Assembly (NCBI GenBank): GCA_944325335.1
Contig: CALUZR010000024.1
Span: 1-46,796 of the forward strand
From: an uncultured Parabacteroides sp.
GTDB taxonomy: Bacteria; Bacteroidota; Bacteroidia; Bacteroidales; Tannerellaceae
DNA length: 46,796 bases
Direction of reading: 5' to 3'
Within the stretch, counting starts at the first letter, position 1. Each line of letters opens with the position of its first letter. Under the pieces are notes generated by a model that had not been told where the DNA came from, made no database searches, and saw only the letters and a program-made list of their open reading frames with translations. Below, in pieces: positions 17,859-25,273 of the stretch. The translations under genes were made by a program, and so were the position numbers.

Positions 17859-18613
17859 GATAAATAAATTCCAGCACCGCCATCCGTATTTAGGACAGGG
17901 CTAACAATTAATTTGTTATTCCTTTTGAGGTTTATCTTCTCGGCAATGGCATTCCGAATGGGAAAGTAAACAAGGTAGGAAAGCTCGGCGGCAAGGATAC
18001 CGAATCCGGCACCGGCGATGACGTCGGCCACCCAATGCCGGTTGTTATATACCCGCGAACCGGCTACGAATAGGCCGATGGCATAACCCGAATAAGCCAG
18101 CCAAGGGTTCGAGTCCTTAAACTCCTTGTAAGCGATATGGGCGCCAAGGAAAACGTTGGCCGTGTGTCCGGAGGGAAAAGAATGGATGCCTCCGTCCGGA
18201 CGTCGTTCATTGACAAGATGTTTTACGCTACGGGTTAATCCGGCATTGATGATTTCGCCCAGCCCGACGAGGCAAAGTTGGTCCACCCACGAGTGTTTTT
18301 CTTTGCCCATCAGGTCGCAAATGAACACCCAGCCGAGCATGCCCCATTCGAGGTAATTATCCACCTTGATTTGCTTGACGGAATCCTTTCGGGAAAAGAG
18401 GTGGAAATCGTTCATTCCGTCAATAGCCGTGCCGATCGCCCCCACGGTAATCAAGGATGCCGGGAGGATGAGCGATTTGGGTTGGAAACGATATTCGACA
18501 ATCGGAATCGTATCCGCTACGGAAAGGGTCTTTTCTGTGTTTTGCGACCAAAGTGATAAAGTGCAAAACGACAGTAGGAACGCGAGGATATGTTTGAATC
18601 GTATCTTGTTCAT
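17846..18613 (-). CDS. PAP2-family membrane phosphatase
   Basis: 255 residues with an N-terminal signal or anchor segment. The three phosphatase motifs are complete: KHLVNERRP (131-139), PSGH (147-150) and SRVYNNRHWVAD (186-197). Hydrophobic helices lie between and around them. Family members remove phosphate from lipid substrates such as undecaprenyl diphosphate or lipid A on the outer face of the inner membrane. The start codon overlaps the dnaX stop codon by four bases (ATGA), so the two genes are coupled. Confidence 0.92.
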   Translation of the reverse strand: MNKIRFKHILAFLLSFCTLSLWSQNTEKTLSVADTIPIVEYRFQPKSLILPASLITVGAIGTAIDGMNDFHLFSRKDSVKQIKVDNYLEWGMLGWVFICDLMGKEKHSWVDQLCLVGLGEIINAGLTRSVKHLVNERRPDGGIHSFPSGHTANVFLGAHIAYKEFKDSNPWLAYSGYAIGLFVAGSRVYNNRHWVADVIAGAGFGILAAELSYLVYFPIRNAIAEKINLKRNNKLIVSPVLNTDGGAGIYLSYSF

Positions 18614-20361
18614 TCAGTACGTAGTTTGAAGTTTGTGATGAGTTTATTTAATAAAGGATTAATCTCCAGCATGTGGTCGAGCTTTTCTTTACTCGTATAG
18701 GCCAAATGCTTTTCGTTGGATTCCAGAATGCGGACACGCATTTGAAGGTGGTCGTTCTGAAGCCATTCGCGCAAGACGGAAAGGATATCCGTCGCATTAT
18801 TCGCCAATTCGTCTTGCATACCTGGATTATGTACGCCTACTTCGAAAAGTGCTTGGTCTTGCAAATGCGGCGTGTTGTTGAGCATGATGTTCTTCAGATA
18901 GACTTTTTTGTCAATCGTCCCGGCATACGTTTTCCAGGCTGCCTCCAATTGTTCTTGGGTGAAAGGCGTATCCCGTTTCACTTTCTGATAGGAAGAAGAC
19001 GTAGGTTGCACATTCGCAGGTGCTTTAGGTTGTGCAATGTCTTTAAGCGAAGCTGCCATGGGAGGCCTTCCGGTTCGTTTTGTCGCAGTTGAATCGGCTG
19101 TTGATGGAGGCGTGATATGCGGCGTATGGGAAACGAATGTCTGGGTATTTTCTGCGGGCGGGGTTATTTCTCTTGCCTGCGGTTTCGCGGGTTGAGTCGT
19201 TGCTGTCGCAGATTGGGCAGATGCTTCAATAGGTGCTAACTGAGCTTTTTTTTTACCATCGTCTGCCGGATGTGACAATTGGCAGAGTTGGATAAGCGTC
19301 AGTTCGACCAGCAACCGCTTATTGCGGCTTGCCCGATAGTTGAGGTCGCACGTGTTGGCCAATTCGATGGCTTTATAAAGGAACGCATCCGGACAGCGTT
19401 GGGCCATTTCTTTATAACGCTCACGAATCGAAGCGCCTACTTCAAATAAGACCAGTGTCTCGGCATCTTTGCAAACCAATAGATCTCGGAAATGGCTGGC
19501 CAATCCGTTGATTACGTTTTGCGCATCAAATCCTTTGTTTAATATGTCGTTCAAAAGTAGGAGCGAAGCGCGGATGTTGCCATTTAGAATCGCATCGGTC
19601 AAGCGGAAATAGTACTCGTAATCCAGTACATTCAGGTTGTCGATAACGGCTTGATACGTGATATTCCCATTCGTGAAACTGGCCACTTGGTCGAATATCG
19701 AAAGGGCGTCGCGCATACCGCCATCTGCTTTTTGGGCGATGACGTTGAGCGCTTCGGCTTCCGCCTTGATTTGCTCGGATTGTGCTACATATTGTAAGTG
19801 CTCGACGATATCGTTCACTGTAATGCGAGCGAAATCATACGTTTGGCAACGGGAAAGAATCGTAGGGAGCACTTTGTGTTTCTCTGTCGTAGCCAAAATG
19901 AAAATGGCATGGTGCGGCGGTTCTTCCAATGTTTTAAGAAAGGCATTGAATGCCGCGGAACTGAGCATGTGCACCTCGTCGATGATGAATACCTTATATT
20001 TCCCGATGGCGGGCGGGATGCGGACTTGGTCGATAAGCGAACGGATATCGTCTACCGAGTTATTGGATGCTGCATCCAATTCGTGGATGTTCAATGAACG
20101 TTGCTCGTTGAACGCCCGGCAGGATTCGCATGCGTTGCAAGCTTCTCCGTCGGCGGCCGGGTTCATACAATTGATCGTTTTGGCAAAGATGCGTGCACAC
20201 GATGTTTTCCCTACGCCGCGCGGTCCGCAAAATAGATAGGCATGCGCTAGTTTATGACTCTGAATCGCATTCTTAAGTGTCGTAGTCAGAGTCTTTTGCC
20301 CTACGACGTCGCGAAACGTGGAAGGGCGATATTTTCGTGCCGATACAATATAATTGTCCAT
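18610..20361 (-). CDS. dnaX: DNA polymerase III subunit gamma/tau
   Basis: 583 residues. The N-terminal AAA+ module has Walker A GPRGVGKT (46-53), the zinc cysteines C65, C75, C78 and C81, Walker B FIIDEVHMLS, and the sensor segment ATTEKHKVLPTILSRCQ. The clamp-loader lid and collar follow to about residue 360, then a proline/threonine/alanine-rich linker, then a tau-like C-terminal region. The protein is the motor of the clamp loader at the replication fork. I saw no convincing A-rich slippage site that would make a shorter gamma form, but did not test this fully. The -7 box is at 20394-20401. Confidence 0.96.
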   Translation of the reverse strand: MDNYIVSARKYRPSTFRDVVGQKTLTTTLKNAIQSHKLAHAYLFCGPRGVGKTSCARIFAKTINCMNPAADGEACNACESCRAFNEQRSLNIHELDAASNNSVDDIRSLIDQVRIPPAIGKYKVFIIDEVHMLSSAAFNAFLKTLEEPPHHAIFILATTEKHKVLPTILSRCQTYDFARITVNDIVEHLQYVAQSEQIKAEAEALNVIAQKADGGMRDALSIFDQVASFTNGNITYQAVIDNLNVLDYEYYFRLTDAILNGNIRASLLLLNDILNKGFDAQNVINGLASHFRDLLVCKDAETLVLFEVGASIRERYKEMAQRCPDAFLYKAIELANTCDLNYRASRNKRLLVELTLIQLCQLSHPADDGKKKAQLAPIEASAQSATATTQPAKPQAREITPPAENTQTFVSHTPHITPPSTADSTATKRTGRPPMAASLKDIAQPKAPANVQPTSSSYQKVKRDTPFTQEQLEAAWKTYAGTIDKKVYLKNIMLNNTPHLQDQALFEVGVHNPGMQDELANNATDILSVLREWLQNDHLQMRVRILESNEKHLAYTSKEKLDHMLEINPLLNKLITNFKLRTE

Positions 20362-20393
20362 TAAAAATCCGCTTTCAAACTTTGAATCGTTTG

Positions 20394-20401
20394 CAAAGAT
20401 A
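20394..20401 (-). promoter_or_regulatory. -7 element for dnaX
   Basis: The minus strand reads TATCTTTG, 33 bp before the dnaX start codon. Confidence 0.75.
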
Positions 20402-20489
20402 AGATTTTTCTGAAAAATATTTGACGATTATAATTAGGTTGTTCGTAAATTATACCTATATTCGCGTCCGAATCAGGTTAATTTGATCA

Positions 20490-21779
20490 ATGGAAATAGT
20501 TATAATCGTAATTTTAATTTTGTTGAATGGGATTTTGGCCATGTCGGAAATCGCATTGGTGTCATCCCGAAAAAGTAAATTTGAAACAGAAGCTAAAAAA
20601 GGAAATCGTTCGGCACAAACTGCTTTGAAGTTGGCCGAAGAGCCAGATCGTTTTTTATCGACCATCCAGATTGGCATCACTTTGATTGGTATCTTGACGG
20701 GTTTGTATTCGGGCGAGGCGTTGGCAGACGATTTGGCCGTTTGGGTAGCGTATATACCTTCCCTCCAGCCTTATGCTTTAATTATCGCTAAGACGCTTAT
20801 CGTCGTTATTATTACTTATCTGACGTTGATATTCGGCGAATTAGTCCCGAAGCGTATTGGTATGAGTTGTTCGGAAAGCGCTTCGATGCTGATTGCGCGT
20901 CCGATGAATTTCCTTTCTATTTTGGCGTCGCCTTTCGTCTGGTTATTGTCGAAGAGTACGGCCTTGGCGGTAAAGATGATCGGATTGGACAAGGTCGAAG
21001 ATTCGAAGGTGACGGAAGAAGAGATCAAAGCTATCGTAAAAGAAGGATACGACGATGGCGAAGTGCAGGAAGTAGAGCATGATATCGTAGAGCGCGTATT
21101 CAACTTGGGCGACCGGCGTGTGGATTCCATCATGACGCACCGGGGCGATTTGGTATGGCTCGATGTGATGGATTCGGCCGAGGAAATAAATCGGAAAGTA
21201 GAAGCCAATCTATTTGATATTTATCCGGTCGCTTCCGGAAAGTTTGATGATTTCTTGGGAGTCGTTTCTTTGAAGGATTTGTTTGTCCATATCCATACGC
21301 CGGGATTTTCACTTCGGAAAATAGTGAAGCCTGCGCAGTTCGTCCCGGAAAACCAGAGCGTGTATTCTACCTTGGAGCAATTCAAGCAAGCACGTGTGAA
21401 GTATGCAATCGTAACGGACGAGTTTGGCGGCATTGAAGGTATCGTGACTTTGAAAGATATTATGGAAGGACTTGTCGGACAGGTGCCGGAAGCGGGTGAG
21501 GAGCTTGAAATGGTAGAGCGTGCAGACGGTACCTGGCTTGTCGATGGTCAATTTTCTTTTTACGACTTCCTTGCCTACTTTGATATGGAGGATTTGTATT
21601 CGGAGCACGACTACAATACCCTTAGCGGCTTGATTCTTGATATTCTGGAGCGTCTCCCGAAGACGGGCGAGGTGCTCACTTGGATGTGCTTCGAATTTGA
21701 AATAGTCGATATGGATGGTGCGCGCATCGATAAGGTATTGGTACGTAAGGTTCCGCAATCTACGGAGGATAAAGGATAA
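20490..21779 (+). CDS. CNNM/CorC-family transporter with CBS pair (hemolysin-like)
   Basis: 429 residues. The N-terminal CNNM (DUF21) membrane domain covers about 1-180, with VIIVILILLNGILAMSEIALVSSRKSKFE and the conserved TLIFGELVPKRIG. A CBS pair follows (VDSIMTHRGDLVWLDV to GIVTLKDIMEGLVGQ), then a CorC/HlyC C-terminal domain (DGTWLVDGQFSFYDFLAYF). The family exports Mg2+ or related divalent cations from the cytoplasm; the label 'hemolysin' is historical. It is the first gene of a plus-strand operon with xylB (17 bp gap) and a TlpA-like gene. Confidence 0.94.
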   Translation: MEIVIIVILILLNGILAMSEIALVSSRKSKFETEAKKGNRSAQTALKLAEEPDRFLSTIQIGITLIGILTGLYSGEALADDLAVWVAYIPSLQPYALIIAKTLIVVIITYLTLIFGELVPKRIGMSCSESASMLIARPMNFLSILASPFVWLLSKSTALAVKMIGLDKVEDSKVTEEEIKAIVKEGYDDGEVQEVEHDIVERVFNLGDRRVDSIMTHRGDLVWLDVMDSAEEINRKVEANLFDIYPVASGKFDDFLGVVSLKDLFVHIHTPGFSLRKIVKPAQFVPENQSVYSTLEQFKQARVKYAIVTDEFGGIEGIVTLKDIMEGLVGQVPEAGEELEMVERADGTWLVDGQFSFYDFLAYFDMEDLYSEHDYNTLSGLILDILERLPKTGEVLTWMCFEFEIVDMDGARIDKVLVRKVPQSTEDKG

Positions 21780-21796
21780 TCACTCATTATAATAAT

Positions 21797-23290
21797 ATGT
21801 ATTTATTAGGTTGTGATATTGGCTGCTCTTCGGTGAAGGTGTCTATCATCGACCCGGAGAGCGGCGAAGCTATCGGCGTAGATTGTTATCCTAAAGAGGA
21901 GGCGCCGATCGTAGCGGTTCATCCGGGATGGGCCGAACAGAATCCGGATGATTGGTGGCTTTATTTCGAGAAAGCCGTCGTAGGCGCACTCCGTAAATCA
22001 GGAATTTCGGGTGATGAGATCAGTGCAATAGGTATCGCTTATCAAATGCATGGCCTTGTCATGGTGGATAAGAATAAAAACGTCATCCGTCCCTCCATTA
22101 TCTGGTGCGATAGCCGGGCGGTGACGTATGGCGAACGTGCCTTCCATGCGATAGGCGAGGAACAATGCCTTTCGCATTTGCTTAATTCGCCGGGGAATTT
22201 CACGGCTTCCAAATTGGCTTGGGTCAAAGAGTACGAGCCAGAAAACTACCGGGCGATTTATAAGATCATGTTTCCGGGCGATTATATAGCCATGCGTCTG
22301 ACGGGCGATATCATCACCACCGTACCAGGGCTTTCGGAGGGCATCTTCTGGGATTTCCAGACGGATACCTTATCGCAGGATATCTTTTCCTATTTCGGCT
22401 TTTCGGAGGATATGATTCCTACGGTGGTCCCGACGTTTGGCGTACAGGGCGAGTTGCTTTCGTCTGTGGCGGCAGAGCTGGGCTTGAAGAAAGGGATACC
22501 GATTACGTATCGTGCGGGCGACCAGATCAACAACGCCCTTTCGCTTAACGTACTCAATCCGGGCGAGGTAGCAGCTACGGCAGGTCTTTCGGGTGTGGTG
22601 TATGGCGTCAATAGCCAGTTGAAGTGTGATCCGCTCTCGCGTGTGAATACCTTTGCTCATGTCAATCATACCAAAGAACAGCCGCGCTTGGGGGCGTTGC
22701 TGTGTGTGAACGGGGTTGGCATCCTGAATGCGTGGGTGAAGCGGACCATCGCTCCGGCGGGCTTTACGTATGACCAATTGAACGACCTCGCGGCTACGGT
22801 TCCTATCGGTTCGGGAGGAGTTTCGATTCTTCCTTTTGGCAACGGGGCTGAGCGCATGCTCCAGAACAAACAAATCGATTGTGCAGTTTTCGGACTCAAT
22901 TTCAATACGCATGGAGCTGCCCATATCGCCCGTGCGGCGCAAGAGGGCATCGTGTTTGCCTTTAAATATGGTATGGAAATCATGGGCGAGATGGGTATTG
23001 ATATCGATGTGATCCGTGTCTGCAATTCCAGCATGTTCCAGAGTCCTATCTTAAAAGAGGCTTTGGCGGGTGTCACGGGAACGTTGATTGAGGTGTATGA
23101 TACGAGCAGTGCCGAGGGTGCTGCCAAAGCGGCTGGTGTGGGTGCCGGAATTTACAGTTCTCCTCAGGAGGCATTCGCTTCGCTCCGTCGTTTAGAGGAG
23201 GTCGAACCGAATGGATTGAAGGCGGACCGTTATTGTGGCGCATTCGATGTCTGGAAAGATTGTCTGAATAAAATGATTGGAAAATCATAA
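21797..23290 (+). CDS. xylB: xylulokinase (FGGY carbohydrate kinase)
   Basis: 497 residues, normal for XylB. The N-terminal phosphate loop is LLGCDIGCSSVKVSIID. GIAYQMHGLVMVDKNKNVIRPSIIWCDSRA is the FGGY signature region that binds the sugar, and AGDQINNALSLNVLNPGEVAATAGLSGVV contains the catalytic aspartate (GDQ). The C-terminal ATP site includes the AAGVGAGIY segment. The enzyme phosphorylates D-xylulose for the pentose phosphate pathway. No xylose isomerase or transporter is nearby, so its presence between a cation exporter and a thioredoxin-like gene is unusual. Confidence 0.9.
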   Translation: MYLLGCDIGCSSVKVSIIDPESGEAIGVDCYPKEEAPIVAVHPGWAEQNPDDWWLYFEKAVVGALRKSGISGDEISAIGIAYQMHGLVMVDKNKNVIRPSIIWCDSRAVTYGERAFHAIGEEQCLSHLLNSPGNFTASKLAWVKEYEPENYRAIYKIMFPGDYIAMRLTGDIITTVPGLSEGIFWDFQTDTLSQDIFSYFGFSEDMIPTVVPTFGVQGELLSSVAAELGLKKGIPITYRAGDQINNALSLNVLNPGEVAATAGLSGVVYGVNSQLKCDPLSRVNTFAHVNHTKEQPRLGALLCVNGVGILNAWVKRTIAPAGFTYDQLNDLAATVPIGSGGVSILPFGNGAERMLQNKQIDCAVFGLNFNTHGAAHIARAAQEGIVFAFKYGMEIMGEMGIDIDVIRVCNSSMFQSPILKEALAGVTGTLIEVYDTSSAEGAAKAAGVGAGIYSSPQEAFASLRRLEEVEPNGLKADRYCGAFDVWKDCLNKMIGKS

Positions 23291-23309
23291 ACATAAATTC
23301 TTTATTCGT

Positions 23310-24428
23310 ATGAAAAAAATGTGGGTATGGGCAGCAATGGCTTGTACGTTGGCTGCCTGCAATGAAAAACCGGGCTATACAATTACCGGTAGTGTAAACA
23401 ATCCGTCGCTCGACGGGCAATATGTCTATCTCTATCCTTACGGCGAGCGCGAGGCGGCTCCTTTGGATAGCGCGTTGGTATCTGGTGGTACGTTTACTTT
23501 CCAAGGCTCTCAGGATTCTACGGTACTCCGTACGGTTCGTTTTGCTACGGGCGTGGTGCCTTCGGCTTATGCGGCTGCTGGAGAGAATGCGCCATTTGCG
23601 GTCACGTTTGCTTTGTCGAACGCGCCGATTCAGTTGACGCTCGATACGCTCTCGGATGCAGTCGGTACGCCGATGAACGAAGCTGTTCAGCAGTTGAAGG
23701 CGGAGTTCCGTACCTTGCGTGCGGCGCAGCAAAAACTGGCGGCGGATTTGAAGTCGGAGGATGAAGCTGTACGTCGGGCGGCTGAACAGCAATACGACGA
23801 AACAGACCGTACTATCGCCCGCAAGGCCGATGCGTTTATTCGGGCGAATATGGATAATCCTTTGACTGGGAAACTATTCTTCGACTTCCGTTATGATATT
23901 CCGGAAGCGGCACAAAACGAGATTGCGGCTGTTTCGACGCCTACGTTCCGCGCTGTGCCGGGAATTGATAAAATCCTGACGCGCCTCGAGAATCTGAAGA
24001 CCGTGGCCGTAGGCAAACAGTTTACCGATTTCGAACTGAAGGATATGAAGGGCAATCCCGTGAAACTTTCAGATTATGTAGGAAAGGGCAAGGTCGTGCT
24101 CGTCGATTTCTGGGCAAGCTGGTGTCCGCCCTGCCGCCGGGAAATGCCGAACCTCGTCGCGCTCTACAAGGAGTATAAATCAAAGGGCTTCGAAATTGTG
24201 GGCGTGTCGCTCGATAGCAAACAGGAGGCTTGGGAAAAGGGCGTAAAGGATTTGCACATCACTTGGCCGCAGATGTCCGACTTGGCTGGTTGGCAGAATG
24301 CCGGTGCAGCGAAGTATTTCGTCAACAGCATTCCGCATACTATCCTGGTAGATGGCAATGGCGTCATCCTCGCCAAGAACCTGCATGGGGATGAATTGAA
24401 AGAAAAGGTAGCTGAGGCGTTGAAGTAA
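23310..24428 (+). CDS. TlpA/ResA-like thioredoxin-fold lipoprotein
   Basis: 372 residues from the ATG at 23310; this start gives a proper lipoprotein signal (MKKMWVWAAMACTLAAC, lipidated C17), whereas an upstream in-frame start would bury it. An N-terminal DUF4369-type beta domain (YTITGSVNNPSLDGQYVYLYPY) and a helical middle lead to an AhpC/TSA-type thioredoxin domain with the redox pair in FWASWCPPCRREMP (near residue 270) and the cis-proline region VNSIPHTILVDG. Such proteins reduce disulfides in the cell envelope. It is the last gene of the operon, before the terminator at 24449. Confidence 0.92.
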   Translation: MKKMWVWAAMACTLAACNEKPGYTITGSVNNPSLDGQYVYLYPYGEREAAPLDSALVSGGTFTFQGSQDSTVLRTVRFATGVVPSAYAAAGENAPFAVTFALSNAPIQLTLDTLSDAVGTPMNEAVQQLKAEFRTLRAAQQKLAADLKSEDEAVRRAAEQQYDETDRTIARKADAFIRANMDNPLTGKLFFDFRYDIPEAAQNEIAAVSTPTFRAVPGIDKILTRLENLKTVAVGKQFTDFELKDMKGNPVKLSDYVGKGKVVLVDFWASWCPPCRREMPNLVALYKEYKSKGFEIVGVSLDSKQEAWEKGVKDLHITWPQMSDLAGWQNAGAAKYFVNSIPHTILVDGNGVILAKNLHGDELKEKVAEALK

Positions 24429-24448
24429 TCGCTTTTGAATACAGAGAT

Positions 24449-24497
24449 ACGGAGGCACGGAGCTTTTCATGGGGAATGGCTCTCGCCTCCGTTTCTT
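24449..24497 (+). terminator. intrinsic terminator of the CNNM-xylB-tlpA operon
   Basis: Arms ACGGAGGC..GAGC and GCTC..GCCTCCGT enclose a loop of about 15 bases and are followed by TTTCTTTTC. Confidence 0.85.
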
Positions 24498-24592
24498 TTC
24501 TTATAGGCTTGGGGTATTACTCAAAATAAGGATATTGTTCAATAAAGGCTTCTTCAATCTTTTCTATAGGGGTAGCTATTCGTCATGCTTGT

Positions 24593-24751
24593 TTACATCA
24601 AATAAGGATATACGTTAACCCTTCTTCGCTGTAGTTCCTCAGCGGATATTACTTTAAACCCTTCCTGAGCTGGTTTGTCGGAAGACGGTTTGGAAGCGAT
24701 GGCTTTCGGCTTTTGCATTTCTTTTTTGTCTATGTTTTTGATTGCGCCCAT
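24593..24751 (-). CDS. small basic hypothetical protein, 52 residues
   Basis: The ATG at 24751 follows a minus-strand -7 box (24772-24779) by 20 bp, which excludes a longer frame starting at 24802. The product begins MGAIKNIDKKEMQKPKAIA and is rich in Lys, with a Ser/Pro linker (SKPSSDKPAQEG) and a C-terminal EELQRRRVNVYPYL. No membrane segment. I do not recognise the family. The promoter match and the intact frame are the only support. Confidence 0.55.
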   Translation of the reverse strand: MGAIKNIDKKEMQKPKAIASKPSSDKPAQEGFKVISAEELQRRRVNVYPYLM

Positions 24752-24771
24752 AATATCATTCTTTTTACGTG

Positions 24772-24779
24772 CAAAGATA
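24772..24779 (-). promoter_or_regulatory. -7 element for the 52-residue gene
   Basis: TATCTTTG on the minus strand, 20 bp before the ATG at 24751. Confidence 0.65.
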
Positions 24780-24879
24780 GCAAACGGAAGCAACAGGAAC
24801 AACTCTTTGCCCCCGTTTTTCCATAATTAACTTTATTAACTGAATGTTTTTTCTTATCCATTAGAATTTTCTTTCATTT

Positions 24880-24914
24880 TTTGGCGGATATTCCAAATAT
24901 CCTTTCTAACTTTG
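24880..24914 (+). promoter_or_regulatory. promoter of the long-hairpin RNA
   Basis: TTTG at 24880-24883 and TAACTTTG at 24907-24914, spaced 23 bp (a little long). Transcription would start near 24920, at the beginning of the structured region and about 350 bp before the next gene. Confidence 0.7.
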
Positions 24915-24919
24915 CGCCA

Positions 24920-25190
24920 TTCCGAGTGGGATTCAGCGGAATCTTAGCGGATGACATATTATTAAAGCAATAGCGTTTACGATATTATTCCAGAATCGGG
25001 AAATCGCCAATTTTTGTAGACTCGGAATAATAAACAATGGACGCTTGCGCTTATGCTCGAATGCTTTTTCGTAAGGGAAGAGTATATCTCAGCATATAAG
25101 CGCAGGCCGTTGTTTTATTATTGAGTCTACAGGCGTTTGGCGATGCCTCCGGTTCTGATAATAGCAATGGTTCCGCGCTTCTTTTATGCT
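24920..25190 (+). ncRNA. candidate structured RNA: one long imperfect hairpin of about 180 nt
   Basis: No open frame of note lies here. Nested pairs form one rod: 24991-24999 with 25149-25157; ATCGCCAA (25003-25010) with TTGGCGAT (25137-25144); TGTAGACTC (25015-25023) with GAGTCTACA (25123-25131); 25026-25037 with 25110-25122; and TGCGCTTATGCT (25046-25057) with 25091-25104, closing a 33-nt loop. A small hairpin GATTC-AGCG-GAATC precedes it near 24930. The rod length and the dedicated promoter resemble 6S RNA, but only a small internal loop is seen where 6S has its open bubble. It could instead be the leader of the gene at 25274 or a MITE-like element. Confidence 0.6.
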
Positions 25191-25273
25191 TGTTTATAAA
25201 CATTGGCCGGACTATAAGTAAACGTGTATGAATTTGAACTATTTATTTTATTAACAACTAAAATTTCAGATTT

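Noticed and set aside
25015..25131. Invertible promoter element bounded by the long inverted repeat
   Set aside because: The repeats are only 33 bp apart and part of one continuous stem, and no recombinase gene is nearby; a hairpin explains it better.
24920..25190. Retron ncRNA (msr-msd)
   Set aside because: A long hairpin would fit, but there is no reverse transcriptase gene within 20 kb on either side.
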